Assembly (NCBI RefSeq): GCF_003058365.1
Contig: NZ_CP028858.1
Location: 1,178,001 to 1,242,000, forward strand
Length of the DNA: 64,000 bases
From: Halococcoides cellulosivorans
GTDB lineage: Archaea > Halobacteriota > Halobacteria > Halobacteriales > Haloarculaceae
Direction of reading: 5' to 3'
Of this stretch, positions 1 through 7,439 are shown in pieces; within the stretch, counting starts at the first letter, position 1, and each line of letters opens with the position of its first letter. The position numbers and the translations under genes are program-made. The notes under the pieces are model-generated. The model searched no databases. It saw nothing but the letters and a program-made list of their open reading frames with translations, and was not told where the DNA came from.

Positions 1-1
1 C

Positions 2-226
2 GAACTCCGCCTGTTCGAACACGTGGCCGACGAGGGGTGGCGCAATCGCGTCCAGGCGGCGATCGACCCTATCTGGCGACACGCGGCCGCAGGCTGTCAC
101 CTGCGCCGGGCGACCGCCGAGCGCGTGCTCGACCGATCGGCGCTCGACGTGATCGCGATGGAGCGATTTCACCTCGGCGTCACGCCGGTCCGACCGTTCG
201 TCCGTGGTCGGGCCCGCTTCGGTTGA
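2..226 (+). CDS. C-terminal fragment of a probable SAM-dependent methyltransferase
   Basis: The frame is open from the window edge and stops at TGA 224-226, so only the last 74 residues are visible and no catalytic motif is in view. The segment has a conserved-looking Gly-Cys-His-Leu stretch followed by a short beta-like tail ending VRGRARFG. That is how UbiE/COQ5-like class I methyltransferases of haloarchaea often end, and this resemblance is the only ground for the call. Base composition and codon use match the downstream genes, so it is very likely a real gene. The product name is tentative. The next gene, asd, starts 51 bases downstream on the same strand. Confidence 0.5.
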   Translation, partial: ELRLFEHVADEGWRNRVQAAIDPIWRHAAAGCHLRRATAERVLDRSALDVIAMERFHLGVTPVRPFVRGRARFG

Positions 227-277
227 GTCGAGAGCGTTTCCAAACTGTTTTGGCCACCCATCCGCCACGCTCGGGGT

Positions 278-1315
278 ATGACAACTCCCGTCGGAATCGT
301 CGGCGCGACCGGGGCCGTCGGTCAGCGCCTCGTCCAGACGCTCGCACCGCACCCGGACTTCGAAATCGCAGCACTCACCGCGAGTTCGTCGAGTGCCGGC
401 CAGTCCTATCGCGAGGCGGCGAAGTGGCGCATCGACAGTCCGATTCCCGACCACGTCGCCGCAATGACCGTCAGCGAGACCGATCCGGCGGTCGTGCCCG
501 ACGACGTGCCCCTGCTCTTTTCGTCGCTGCCCTCCGGAGTGGGCGAACGGGTCGAACCCGCATTCGCCGAGGCGGGCTATCTCGTCTCCTCGAACTCCTC
601 GAATTTCCGGACCGATCCCGACGTGCCGCTGACGATCCCCGAGATCAACCCCGAGCACATCGATCTCATCGAGGTGCAACGCGAGGAGCGCGGGTGGGAC
701 GGGGCGATCGTCAAGAATCCCAACTGCTCGACGATCACGATGGTCCCGCCGCTCGCAGCGATCGAGGAGGCCGTCGGGATCGATCGGGTCGACGTATCGA
801 CGCTCCAGGCCGTCTCGGGCGCGGGCTACGACGGCGTCACCTCGATGGAGATCATCGACAACGCGATTCCGCACATCGGCGGTGAGGAAGAGAAAATGGA
901 GACCGAGGCGCGGAAACTGCTGGGCACGTTCGACGGGAACAGCGTCGAGTGGCTCGACGCTACGGTCGCGGCCTCGTGTAACCGCATCCCCACCCTCGAC
1001 GGCCACCTCGAAAACGTGTTCGTGGACACGCGCGCGGACACCACGCCCGAAGCGATCGTCGAGGCGTTCGAGGCGTATCCGACTGTGGACCTCCCGAGTG
1101 CGCCCGAGCAGTTGATCCACGTCTTCGACGACCCGGGGCGCCCCCAGCCACGCCTCGATCGGAACACCGAGGACGGCATGGCGATCAGCGTCGGTGGCGT
1201 GCAAGCGACCGCCGAGGGCGTCCAGTTCAACTGTCTGGCGCACAATACCCGTCGCGGGGCCGCCGGGGCGAGCGTCCTGAACGGCGAACTGCTGGCCCGC
1301 GAAGGCTACCTGTAG
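278..1315 (+). CDS. asd: Aspartate-semialdehyde dehydrogenase
   Basis: Cytoplasmic enzyme that reduces aspartyl-4-phosphate to aspartate semialdehyde with NADPH, the branch point to lysine, threonine, methionine and homoserine. The 345-residue length is normal. The Rossmann nucleotide motif GATGAVG lies at residues 9-15, the catalytic cysteine is Cys150 in KNPNCST, and the substrate-loop motif QAVSGAGYDG follows at about residues 177-186. The fungal/archaeal subtype is suggested by the long stretch of residues between the Rossmann fold and the active site. The ATG at 278 puts the nucleotide motif at the very N-terminus, as expected. It is not in an evident operon; a run of T residues near 1359 may end its transcript. 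Confidence 0.96.
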   Translation: MTTPVGIVGATGAVGQRLVQTLAPHPDFEIAALTASSSSAGQSYREAAKWRIDSPIPDHVAAMTVSETDPAVVPDDVPLLFSSLPSGVGERVEPAFAEAGYLVSSNSSNFRTDPDVPLTIPEINPEHIDLIEVQREERGWDGAIVKNPNCSTITMVPPLAAIEEAVGIDRVDVSTLQAVSGAGYDGVTSMEIIDNAIPHIGGEEEKMETEARKLLGTFDGNSVEWLDATVAASCNRIPTLDGHLENVFVDTRADTTPEAIVEAFEAYPTVDLPSAPEQLIHVFDDPGRPQPRLDRNTEDGMAISVGGVQATAEGVQFNCLAHNTRRGAAGASVLNGELLAREGYL

Positions 1316-1624
1316 TCTCTGCGTCGACGCTGGTCGGGAAGCTCGCTATTGATCGCAGTTTTTCCGTATCGAGACCTTTACCGCCTCGTATCGGCAGTTT
1401 CGACGATTTCTGACTGGCCAGCCGACGCCCGTTCTCTCGTCGCGTCGGGCAGGCGGGCCTCTGCCGCGCTCGTACAGATTTCATATAGCCACATGTGATT
1501 TATTTTGGGGCTGGGACTCCCGATTCGACGATGATTGTCGGTGTGAAAGCGACAGGACGGGCCTCGGACGACGACTGCCCCCGGGACCCAGCCATTTCAT
1601 GAGGTCGGGGTCCCCACCTCCGGT
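1316..1624. other. Intergenic region between asd and the UspA gene
   Basis: No gene is supportable in these 309 bases. They hold a T-run at about 1359-1363 that could end the asd transcript, an 8-base palindrome CACATGTG at about 1490-1497 followed by an AT-rich stretch (TTTATTTT, about 1499-1506), and a weak TATA-like TTTCAT at 1595-1600 about 27 bases before the UspA ATG. The distance between the AT-rich stretch and UspA would leave a long leader, so the TTTCAT element is the likelier promoter. Confidence 0.4.
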
Positions 1625-2044
1625 ATGATCGAATCGGTCCTGGTGCCGATGGACGACTCGGAGATGGCGGAGCGCGCGCTCGCTTTCGCCTTCGAGGCCC
1701 ACCCTGACGCCGAGGTTACCGTGCTCAACGTGGTCGGGGAACCGTCGACGATGATGGGCCAGGCGATGAGCCTCGCGATCGAAGACGACATCAAGGCGGC
1801 GGCCGAGGAGCACGCCGAAGGCGTCCTCGATCGGGCCAGAGCGATCGCTGACGATCACGCTCGCGACATATCGACCGAGGTCGCGTGGGGGCGCCCCTCC
1901 AAAGCCATCCTCAACCGGGCCGACGAGTACGACACCGTCGTCGTCGGGAGCCACGGTGGATCGATCGCTGACCGGCTACTCGTCGGCAACGTCGCAGAAA
2001 CGATCTTCCGCCGGTCACCGGTGCCCGTGACTGTCGTTCGGTGA
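1625..2044 (+). CDS. Universal stress protein (UspA family)
   Basis: A single-domain, 139-residue UspA protein, a small cytoplasmic alpha/beta nucleotide-binding protein that normally dimerises. The N-terminal strand with MDDSEMAERAL, the central acidic helix and the C-terminal ATP-loop pattern GSHGG...GNVAE with the final strand PVPVTVV are the full family signature. The G-2x-G-9x-G(S/T)-type loop is present, so it is probably an ATP-binding rather than a non-binding member. The physiological trigger cannot be read from the sequence. It stands alone, convergent with the flavoprotein gene at 2290-3648. Confidence 0.93.
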   Translation: MIESVLVPMDDSEMAERALAFAFEAHPDAEVTVLNVVGEPSTMMGQAMSLAIEDDIKAAAEEHAEGVLDRARAIADDHARDISTEVAWGRPSKAILNRADEYDTVVVGSHGGSIADRLLVGNVAETIFRRSPVPVTVVR

Positions 2045-2289
2045 GGGCGATGTCGCCCGGAACACTAACGTCCGACCTCATCCCTGGCGGTCTGCCGGGT
2101 CGGCCGGGAAACCCTCGTGCCGGGCGGACGGGCGTGGCCCGTCAGTGGGCAGTGATCTGCCCACGACTGTCGCAATATAGCGTGTCCGGGATCTCCGCAC
2201 GGTCATCGCACCCCTGTGGGTCCACTCGGGCGGGGACTAGAGACACGCGATAGAGCGTAGCCCCGACGGAGGGAAATCGATTGCGTTCG
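2045..2289. other. Gap between convergent genes; no gene seen
   Basis: This stretch between the 3' ends of the UspA gene and the flavoprotein gene carries no supportable coding frame or tRNA cloverleaf. Its one clear element is a perfect inverted repeat at 2145-2164, listed separately. Confidence 0.4.
2145..2164. terminator. Perfect 8-bp inverted repeat, possible bidirectional terminator
   Basis: GTGGGCAG (2145-2152), loop TGAT, CTGCCCAC (2157-2164) forms a perfect GC-rich hairpin between two convergent genes. No T-run follows it, so it could equally be an mRNA end-stabilising structure. Confidence 0.35.
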
Positions 2290-3648
2290 TCACGCGATGT
2301 CGTAGGCCGATTCGGGGAGACCGACGTAGCCACCGTCGCGTAACTGCCAGCGCCGATACGTGTACTCGGCGACGACGCGCGCCCCGTCGATGCCGGTGCT
2401 GAACAGTCGCCAGATCCCCGAGCGGTCTGAATCGAGGACGCGCTGACCGGTCTGGAGGCGTCGATCCCAGTCGTCGGGGCCGTACCCGCGGACCATGTCC
2501 GCGACGGCGACGTTCCGGCGGATCTCCGACCCGATGGCGTCCTGCCAGGCGGCGTTGTACTCGTCGAGGCGGTCCGCGGCGGCGAGGCGCCCCGCGATCG
2601 ATCCCGTGCGGACCGCAACGTGATCGCCGCCCTCGTGGAACGCCGACGTCGTCCCCATCGCCCCGCCCGCGACCGCCAGATCCGCTCCGACGGGCGATTC
2701 GATCGGGCGGGTCGACGAGATGGGGTACGCTTCCGTCCCGTTGCTCTTCCCCCGGTCGTCGAGTCGGGGGGCGTCGTCCGGGTCGACCCCCAGAACGCGG
2801 TCGAGGAGGCGCTCGACGACGATCGCGCCGGGGGGCATGCGCTCGTCGTCGGCGTCGATCAGGGTGTAGTTCGCGGGGTCATCGACGGTCGCGAGATCGA
2901 GCGCCGAGGGCATCGTGAGCCCGATCCGATAGCGATCCTCGCCGTCGGGAAACACCCAGGGGTAAGCGGTATGGCCCGGGATCGCGCCCCACCAGAAGTG
3001 GAACTGATCGTCGTCGATCGCGTCCTCGGGCAGGCGGCGATACTCCTGGTAGCCGATGTGGTTGGCGTGATCCGGCCCGATCGCCTCCTCGACCCGGTCA
3101 CGATCGGCGAACTGTGAGAGTGCGTCCAGGGTCACCGATCGACTCGGGCCGTCCGCGAGGATCACCCGATCGGCTTCGACGGTCGTCCCGTCGGCCAACT
3201 CAAGGGTGTGGGTCCACCCGCCGCTCGGAGTACTCGACACACTCGACACGCCGGTCCCGACGCGCACGTCGGCCCCCGCGGCCTCGGCGCGCTGGCGCAG
3301 CCAGTCGTCGAAGCCCGATCGATCGAACGTGATGCCGAACGGGGCCTCGCCGTCGGCCAGCCCGGTGTCGGTGATCGTCGTCTCGACGGTCGGCCCGTAG
3401 AACGCCGCGCCCGTGCACTCGGCGCTGATCAGGTGGTCAGGAAACTCCGCATACGAGATGCCCATCACGTCGAACCAGTAGTCGAGCAACCCCGCTGCGT
3501 CCGTCGAGTCGGCTCCTGGCTCCGGGCGGTCGGCCCGTGGGACCCCCTTTTCGTACAGTCGAACCTCCGCCCCCGCGCTGGCGGCGGCCTCCGCGGCGCT
3601 CGTCCCTGCCGGGCCCCCGCCGACGACCGCAATCGCGACCTCGTCCAT
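2290..3648 (-). CDS. FAD-dependent oxidoreductase, geranylgeranyl reductase family
   Basis: A 452-residue flavoprotein of the geranylgeranyl reductase/p-hydroxybenzoate hydroxylase superfamily. The N-terminal dinucleotide motif VVGGGPAGTSAAEAA (residues 8-22) binds FAD. A second FAD-contact region, LAVAGGAMGTTSAFHEGG, appears around residues 345-365. Archaeal members saturate isoprenoid chains of membrane lipids or quinones, and this is a plausible role here given the isoprenoid genes elsewhere in the window. However, the sequence is longer than the typical digeranylgeranylglycerophospholipid reductase, so its substrate is uncertain. The start at 3648 places the FAD motif in the first 22 residues. 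Confidence 0.85.
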   Translation of the reverse strand: MDEVAIAVVGGGPAGTSAAEAAASAGAEVRLYEKGVPRADRPEPGADSTDAAGLLDYWFDVMGISYAEFPDHLISAECTGAAFYGPTVETTITDTGLADGEAPFGITFDRSGFDDWLRQRAEAAGADVRVGTGVSSVSSTPSGGWTHTLELADGTTVEADRVILADGPSRSVTLDALSQFADRDRVEEAIGPDHANHIGYQEYRRLPEDAIDDDQFHFWWGAIPGHTAYPWVFPDGEDRYRIGLTMPSALDLATVDDPANYTLIDADDERMPPGAIVVERLLDRVLGVDPDDAPRLDDRGKSNGTEAYPISSTRPIESPVGADLAVAGGAMGTTSAFHEGGDHVAVRTGSIAGRLAAADRLDEYNAAWQDAIGSEIRRNVAVADMVRGYGPDDWDRRLQTGQRVLDSDRSGIWRLFSTGIDGARVVAEYTYRRWQLRDGGYVGLPESAYDIA

Positions 3649-3700
3649 ACCGCAGGGCCGGTCTCGCCTGGCATAAAGGTCCCGTCACCGGCCGGTTCCG

Positions 3701-4027
3701 TCAGCGAAGCAGACGACTGAGGACGACGCCGAGGACGATTCCGACTGCGACGAGCGCGAGCGATCGCCGTCGGCCGGTCGCGGTCACGAATCGCGTCCCG
3801 GTGTCGCTGACTTCGAGGGCCCCTGCGGGTCGCGCCGAGACACCGCCACCGAGTCCACCACCCTCGCCCTCCGCGTCGTGGCCACCGCCGCCACCGAGTC
3901 CGTATCCGACCCGCGCAACGGGCACGACCGTTCGATCCGCGCGCTCGATCGGTGGTCCGAAGACGGCGTCGGCGGCACTCGACTCGATGGCGTCGATCAA
4001 TGACTGAAATTCGGCCGGGAGGTCCAT
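3701..4027 (-). CDS. GerW/YtfJ-like sporulation family protein
   Basis: A 108-residue protein beginning MDLPAEFQSLIDAIESS. It has the GerW (YtfJ) family core: a short helical N-terminus, a beta strand VVPVARVGYGLGGGG with a glycine-rich insert, and a second strand region ending in a hydrophobic C-terminal segment (ALVAVGIVLGVVLSRLL) that may anchor it in the membrane. Haloarchaea do not sporulate, so the bacterial role does not transfer and the function is unknown. The frame is open further upstream, but that extension is arginine-rich and unlike coding sequence. The ATG at 4027 follows a GC-rich gap shared with the divergent GNAT gene. Confidence 0.75.
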   Translation of the reverse strand: MDLPAEFQSLIDAIESSAADAVFGPPIERADRTVVPVARVGYGLGGGGGHDAEGEGGGLGGGVSARPAGALEVSDTGTRFVTATGRRRSLALVAVGIVLGVVLSRLLR

Positions 4028-4125
4028 GCCGGTGCGACGAGCGTCGTCTCGAAACGTGTTCCGTCGTCGGGTGTTCGATCGCCCCCTCCGACACGCTCTT
4101 TTCGGGCCCGCCCTGTTCTCGTGGT

Positions 4126-4563
4126 GTGCCGACCGAGATCCGCCAGGCCCGCCCCGAGGAAGCGTCTGCGCTCGACATCCTCCGCCGACAGGCCATCGAA
4201 GCGACCTACAGTGTCCCTCTCGACCGGTCGTCGTTTGCCGATCTGGTCGCGACGCCCGACGCCGCGCTCGCCGAGCGCATCGCGAATCCAGACTGGCGGG
4301 TCGTCGTCGCGGCGACCACCAACGCACAGGCAGGCTACGCCGTCTTCGACCGTGATCGTCGGCAGGTAACGGGCGTCTACGTCGCCCCGCATCGCCAGTG
4401 CGAGGGCCTCGGATCGGCGCTGCTCGACCGATTACTCGACGATGGGCCGGTCGGGGCGGACGCCCCGAACCCCGTGGCTGGCTTCTTCGAGGCCAACGGG
4501 TTCGAGCGAACTGGCTCGACGACGTGGAACGGTCTCGACGCCGTCAGCCTGCGACGGCCCTGA
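4126..4563 (+). CDS. GNAT family N-acetyltransferase
   Basis: Small (145 residues) Gcn5-related acetyltransferase; it transfers acetyl from acetyl-CoA to an unidentified amine. The N-terminal strand TEIRQARPEEASAL, the central strand VTGVYVAPHRQCEGLGSALLDRLL (the pyrophosphate-binding motif A in the form R/Q-x-x-G-x-G/A) and the C-terminal FFEANGFERTGS (motif B) are all present. The GTG at 4126 is chosen because the family's first strand begins directly after it, while the upstream extension has non-coding composition. It is divergent from the GerW-like gene. Confidence 0.85.
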   Translation: MPTEIRQARPEEASALDILRRQAIEATYSVPLDRSSFADLVATPDAALAERIANPDWRVVVAATTNAQAGYAVFDRDRRQVTGVYVAPHRQCEGLGSALLDRLLDDGPVGADAPNPVAGFFEANGFERTGSTTWNGLDAVSLRRP

Positions 4564-4580
4564 ACTGCTCTCTGGCCACG

Positions 4581-4587
4581 CTTATGT
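4581..4587 (+). promoter_or_regulatory. TATA-like box for the dUTPase-like gene
   Basis: CTTATGT is centred about 27 bases before the GTG at 4611, the spacing of leaderless haloarchaeal transcripts. The in-frame ATG inside this box (4584) is therefore unlikely to be the start. Confidence 0.5.
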
Positions 4588-4610
4588 CCTCGCCGGCCGA
4601 TCTTTCCTGC

Positions 4611-5036
4611 GTGACCGACCTGCGCACCGTCGTCGATGGTCTCGTTCACGAACCGACCCAGACCGAGGGTCCGGGCGTCGATTGCACCGTCGAGGAGGTG
4701 TTCGAGGTGACGACTCCCGGTCGGATCGATTTCGGTGGTGGTGAACTCGAAGCGGCGGGCGTCGAGGCACACGACCGCGAGTTTCGATCGCCGGACGACG
4801 AGTACGAGTGGTGGCATCTCGATGCGGGCCAGTATCTCGTCGCGTTCAACGAGTCGCTCGATCTTCCGGAGGATCGACGCGCCGTGATCCAGCCACGGGA
4901 CGCACTGCTCGCTCGCGGCGCCAGTCATCCGACGGTCCACACCGCCACGCTCGATCGGCTCCCGCTCTCGGTCGGGGGTGCGGGGCTGAAGCTCAAAGAA
5001 AACGCTCGGATCTCGACGCTGATCGATATCGAATAG
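4611..5036 (+). CDS. dCTP deaminase/dUTPase family protein
   Basis: A 141-residue member of the trimeric dUTPase/dCTP deaminase fold, which keeps uracil out of DNA by hydrolysing dUTP or deaminating dCTP. Evidence is the all-beta pattern, the segment WWHLDAGQYLVAFNESLDLP (substrate-binding strand and turn), IQPRDALLARGAS (the conserved Arg/Ser region) and the C-terminal GLKLKENARISTLI. Which of the two reactions it performs is not decided by these motifs. The GTG start is supported by the TATA-like box about 27 bases upstream. Confidence 0.78.
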   Translation: MTDLRTVVDGLVHEPTQTEGPGVDCTVEEVFEVTTPGRIDFGGGELEAAGVEAHDREFRSPDDEYEWWHLDAGQYLVAFNESLDLPEDRRAVIQPRDALLARGASHPTVHTATLDRLPLSVGGAGLKLKENARISTLIDIE

Positions 5037-5067
5037 TGGGCTGTCGTGCGTTCGGGGCCCGCCCCGA

Positions 5068-6396
5068 TCAGTCGCCCGCGGCGGCCCCGCCGTCGAGCGG
5101 TCGCCCGAGCATCGTCTCCAGATCGCTGTCGACCTCGTCGATCAACTGGAGGTTGAACTCCTCGTTGAGCGTCTCGATGACGGCCGGCGTGAGCCACTCG
5201 GGGGCCGACGGGCCGATACGGACGTCCTGAATGCCCAGGTGGAACAGGCCGAGCAGGACGGCGACGGCCTTCTGTTCGAACCACGAGAGGACGATGTGCA
5301 CCGGGAGGTCGTTCACCTCACAGTCGAGTGCGTCGGCCAGTCCCATCGCGATCTTCACGGTCGAAATCGAGTCGTTACACTGGCCGAGATCGATGAAGCG
5401 CGGCAGATCCGTCCCGGGAACGGTTCCGAAATCGAGGTCGTTGAACCGGTACTTGCCACACCCGGTCGTGAGCACGATGGCGTCCTCGGGGACGGATTTG
5501 GCCATCTCGCGGTAGTAGTCGCGACCCCCGGTCGGGCCGTCACAGCCGGCGATGACGAAGAAGTCGCTCAACTTGCCGTCCTCGATGGCTTCGACGATCT
5601 GCGGGGCGAGATCGAGGACGGTTTCGTGGTAAAACCCGGTCGTCAGGGTTTCGGAACTGTTCCACTCCTCAGCGGGCACCGGCCCGAGTTCTTTGGCCTG
5701 TTCGATCACCGGGGAGTAGTCGTCGTCGACGATTTCGGTGCCCTCGGTCAGGCCCGTCACGGAGGTGGTGTAGAACCGATCGACGTAGTCCGCGACCGGC
5801 GGCATCAGGCAGTTCGAGGTGCCGATGATCGGGCCGGGGAACTCCTGGAACAGTTGGCGCTGGTCGTACCACGCCTCTCCGACGTTGCCCTTCAGGTGGT
5901 CGTGAGCGGCGAGTTCGGGGTAGCCATGGGCGGGCAGCATCTCGGAGTGCGTGTAGACGGTGACGTCTTCGTCGGCGGACTGCTCCAAGAGTCCCTTCAG
6001 CGCGTACATGTCGTGGCCCGTGACGAGGATCGCGTTGCCCTCCACGTCGTTTTCGGGCACTTCGGCGGGTTCGGGCGTCCCGAGCGTCTCGGTGTGAGCG
6101 GTGTCGAGCAACTCCATCGCGTCGATCGCCGCGCCCCCCAGGTCGAGGGCGCGTCCGAGGGTGTCCTCGGCGTCGAAGTTGACGTTCGTCAGCGTCGTGT
6201 AGAGTGCTTCCTGGACGGCAGCGTCGACGTCAGGGTCGCTGTAGCCCAGATCGCGGGCGTGAGTGGCATACGCCGAGATGCCTTTCGCGCCGTGGATCAG
6301 GGTCTGTTGCAGTGCTTCGAGATCGGGATCTTTGCCACAGACGCCCACTTCCCGACAGCCATCGTCGAGCGTTTGCTCACACTGGGTGCAGTGCAT
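5068..6396 (-). CDS. hcp: Hybrid-cluster protein (Hcp), short form
   Basis: Iron-sulfur protein of the hydroxylamine reductase/NO reductase family, probably acting against nitrosative stress. The N-terminal ligands are Cys3, Cys6, Cys14 and Cys20 (C-x2-C-x7-C-x5-C). The C-terminal hybrid-cluster ligands appear in the segments AGCDGPTGG, LTTGCGKYRFND and DLGQCNDSIS. The length, 442 residues, is about 100 shorter than the classic bacterial protein (about 550), which fits the class III form that lacks a block after the N-terminal cysteines. The ATG at 6396 puts the cysteine motif at residue 3 and lies about 26 bases after a TTTAAT box. Confidence 0.95.
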   Translation of the reverse strand: MHCTQCEQTLDDGCREVGVCGKDPDLEALQQTLIHGAKGISAYATHARDLGYSDPDVDAAVQEALYTTLTNVNFDAEDTLGRALDLGGAAIDAMELLDTAHTETLGTPEPAEVPENDVEGNAILVTGHDMYALKGLLEQSADEDVTVYTHSEMLPAHGYPELAAHDHLKGNVGEAWYDQRQLFQEFPGPIIGTSNCLMPPVADYVDRFYTTSVTGLTEGTEIVDDDYSPVIEQAKELGPVPAEEWNSSETLTTGFYHETVLDLAPQIVEAIEDGKLSDFFVIAGCDGPTGGRDYYREMAKSVPEDAIVLTTGCGKYRFNDLDFGTVPGTDLPRFIDLGQCNDSISTVKIAMGLADALDCEVNDLPVHIVLSWFEQKAVAVLLGLFHLGIQDVRIGPSAPEWLTPAVIETLNEEFNLQLIDEVDSDLETMLGRPLDGGAAAGD

Positions 6397-6417
6397 ATCT
6401 GCAGGAGAACGCTCCAC

Positions 6418-6425
6418 GATTAAAC
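6418..6425 (-). promoter_or_regulatory. TATA-like box for hcp
   Basis: GTTTAATC on the minus strand, centred about 26 bases upstream of the hcp ATG; fits a leaderless transcript. Confidence 0.55.
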
Positions 6426-6560
6426 GACCCCCCGCGCGCCACCGTCGTCCGGGAACCGCCGCGAACATGTTCGATCGCACGCCAGCGGAACTCCCTCGCG
6501 AAATTTCTACTCATACAACGACGAATATTCCATTCGCTGTCCTCGTTTGCTGGTTCGAGA

Positions 6561-6591
6561 ACCCTCTTTATTTACACGGTCTTTAATCTCG
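6561..6591 (+). promoter_or_regulatory. AT-rich promoter region for the exported protein pair
   Basis: Two TATA-like elements, CTTTATTTAC (about 6563-6572) and CTTTAATCTC (about 6580-6589), lie in an AT-rich island that contrasts with the surrounding GC-rich DNA. They are 46-74 bases before the ATG at 6637, implying a 5' leader of roughly 20-45 bases. Confidence 0.4.
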
Positions 6592-6636
6592 AATACGACT
6601 GGGTCGGCTCATCGAGAGCCCGGTCCGCATTCATCC

Positions 6637-7437
6637 ATGACGAACCGACCACAGACGACGGACGGTGGGGGATCGACACCGACGACCAGGGACGACCGGC
6701 GACCGACGCGGCGGGGGGTCCTCGCGGCACTCGGCGGGGGCGTCCTGGCGACGACTGCGCTGGCGACGCCGGCGACCAGCAGTCACGCCGACCCGCTGGT
6801 GATCAACGACTTCGAGGGCGAGTTCCCGGGATCGAACGCACTGGGCGAGTGGTCGCAGACGGGCGATCTGGAGGCGAGCGTGGTCTCCGACGACGGGTCG
6901 TGGCTCGAACTGTCGTACGACGGGACTGGCTGGTTCGCCTCGAACGTGCGTCGTGACGTCTCGGCGTACGATCACCTCGAAATCGCGCTTCGGGGGGCCG
7001 ACGGCGGCGAAGAAGGCGACGCGACCATCGAGGTCGGCGGCGTCGAGGGCCCACTCGACGATCTGGCCGAGGGCAGCGTCGGCACGGATCGATCGGTCCT
7101 CTCGATCGATCTGGTCGCGGCGGGCGTCGACCGCTCGGCCCTGGACGACGTCTGGCTCGAATTCTTCGACGCGAGTGGGGCGGTCTGGATCGACGAACTT
7201 CGTTTCGTCGCGAGTGGCCCGCCGGCGATCGGTGACGCCGCTCGCCCGCGTGACCTCGACGGGGATGGGACCTACGAAGACATCGACGGGAGCGGGCACC
7301 TCGCGTTCCCGGACGTGAATCGATTTTTCCAGCACTCTGAGGAGTCGGTCGTCCGCGATCACGCCGACGCGTTCGACTTCGACGACGACGGATCGGTCTC
7401 GCTGGACGACGTGCTGACGCTGTTCGAGAGGGTCTGA
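6637..7437 (+). CDS. Tat-exported protein with a beta-sandwich-like domain and a dockerin-like Ca-binding tail
   Basis: A 266-residue exported protein. The twin-arginine signal (DRRPTRRGVLAALGGGVLA, about residues 20-40) is followed by a domain of about 150 residues (from LVINDFEGEF to IDELRFVA). Its pattern resembles carbohydrate-binding or CIA30-like galactose-binding sandwiches. The C-terminus has two EF-hand-like loops, DLDGDGTYEDIDGSG and DFDDDGSVSLDD, as in type I dockerin-like tails common on haloarchaeal surface proteins. It sits 2 bases before the 611-residue gene, whose N-terminal domain is clearly related, so the two are almost surely one operon. The partner or ligand is unknown. 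The ATG at 6637 is chosen because it gives a normal-length Tat leader. Confidence 0.8.
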   Translation: MTNRPQTTDGGGSTPTTRDDRRPTRRGVLAALGGGVLATTALATPATSSHADPLVINDFEGEFPGSNALGEWSQTGDLEASVVSDDGSWLELSYDGTGWFASNVRRDVSAYDHLEIALRGADGGEEGDATIEVGGVEGPLDDLAEGSVGTDRSVLSIDLVAAGVDRSALDDVWLEFFDASGAVWIDELRFVASGPPAIGDAARPRDLDGDGTYEDIDGSGHLAFPDVNRFFQHSEESVVRDHADAFDFDDDGSVSLDDVLTLFERV

Positions 7438-7439
7438 CC

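Noticed and set aside
2045-2289. tRNA or small RNA gene in this structured gap
   Set aside because: No cloverleaf with a GTTC-type T-loop and matched acceptor stem could be formed; only one simple hairpin.
4398-4610. Longer N-terminus for the dUTPase-like protein, using the ATG at 4584 or upstream codons
   Set aside because: It overlaps the end of the GNAT gene, has Arg-rich content, and the ATG is part of the TATA-like box that fits the GTG at 4611.
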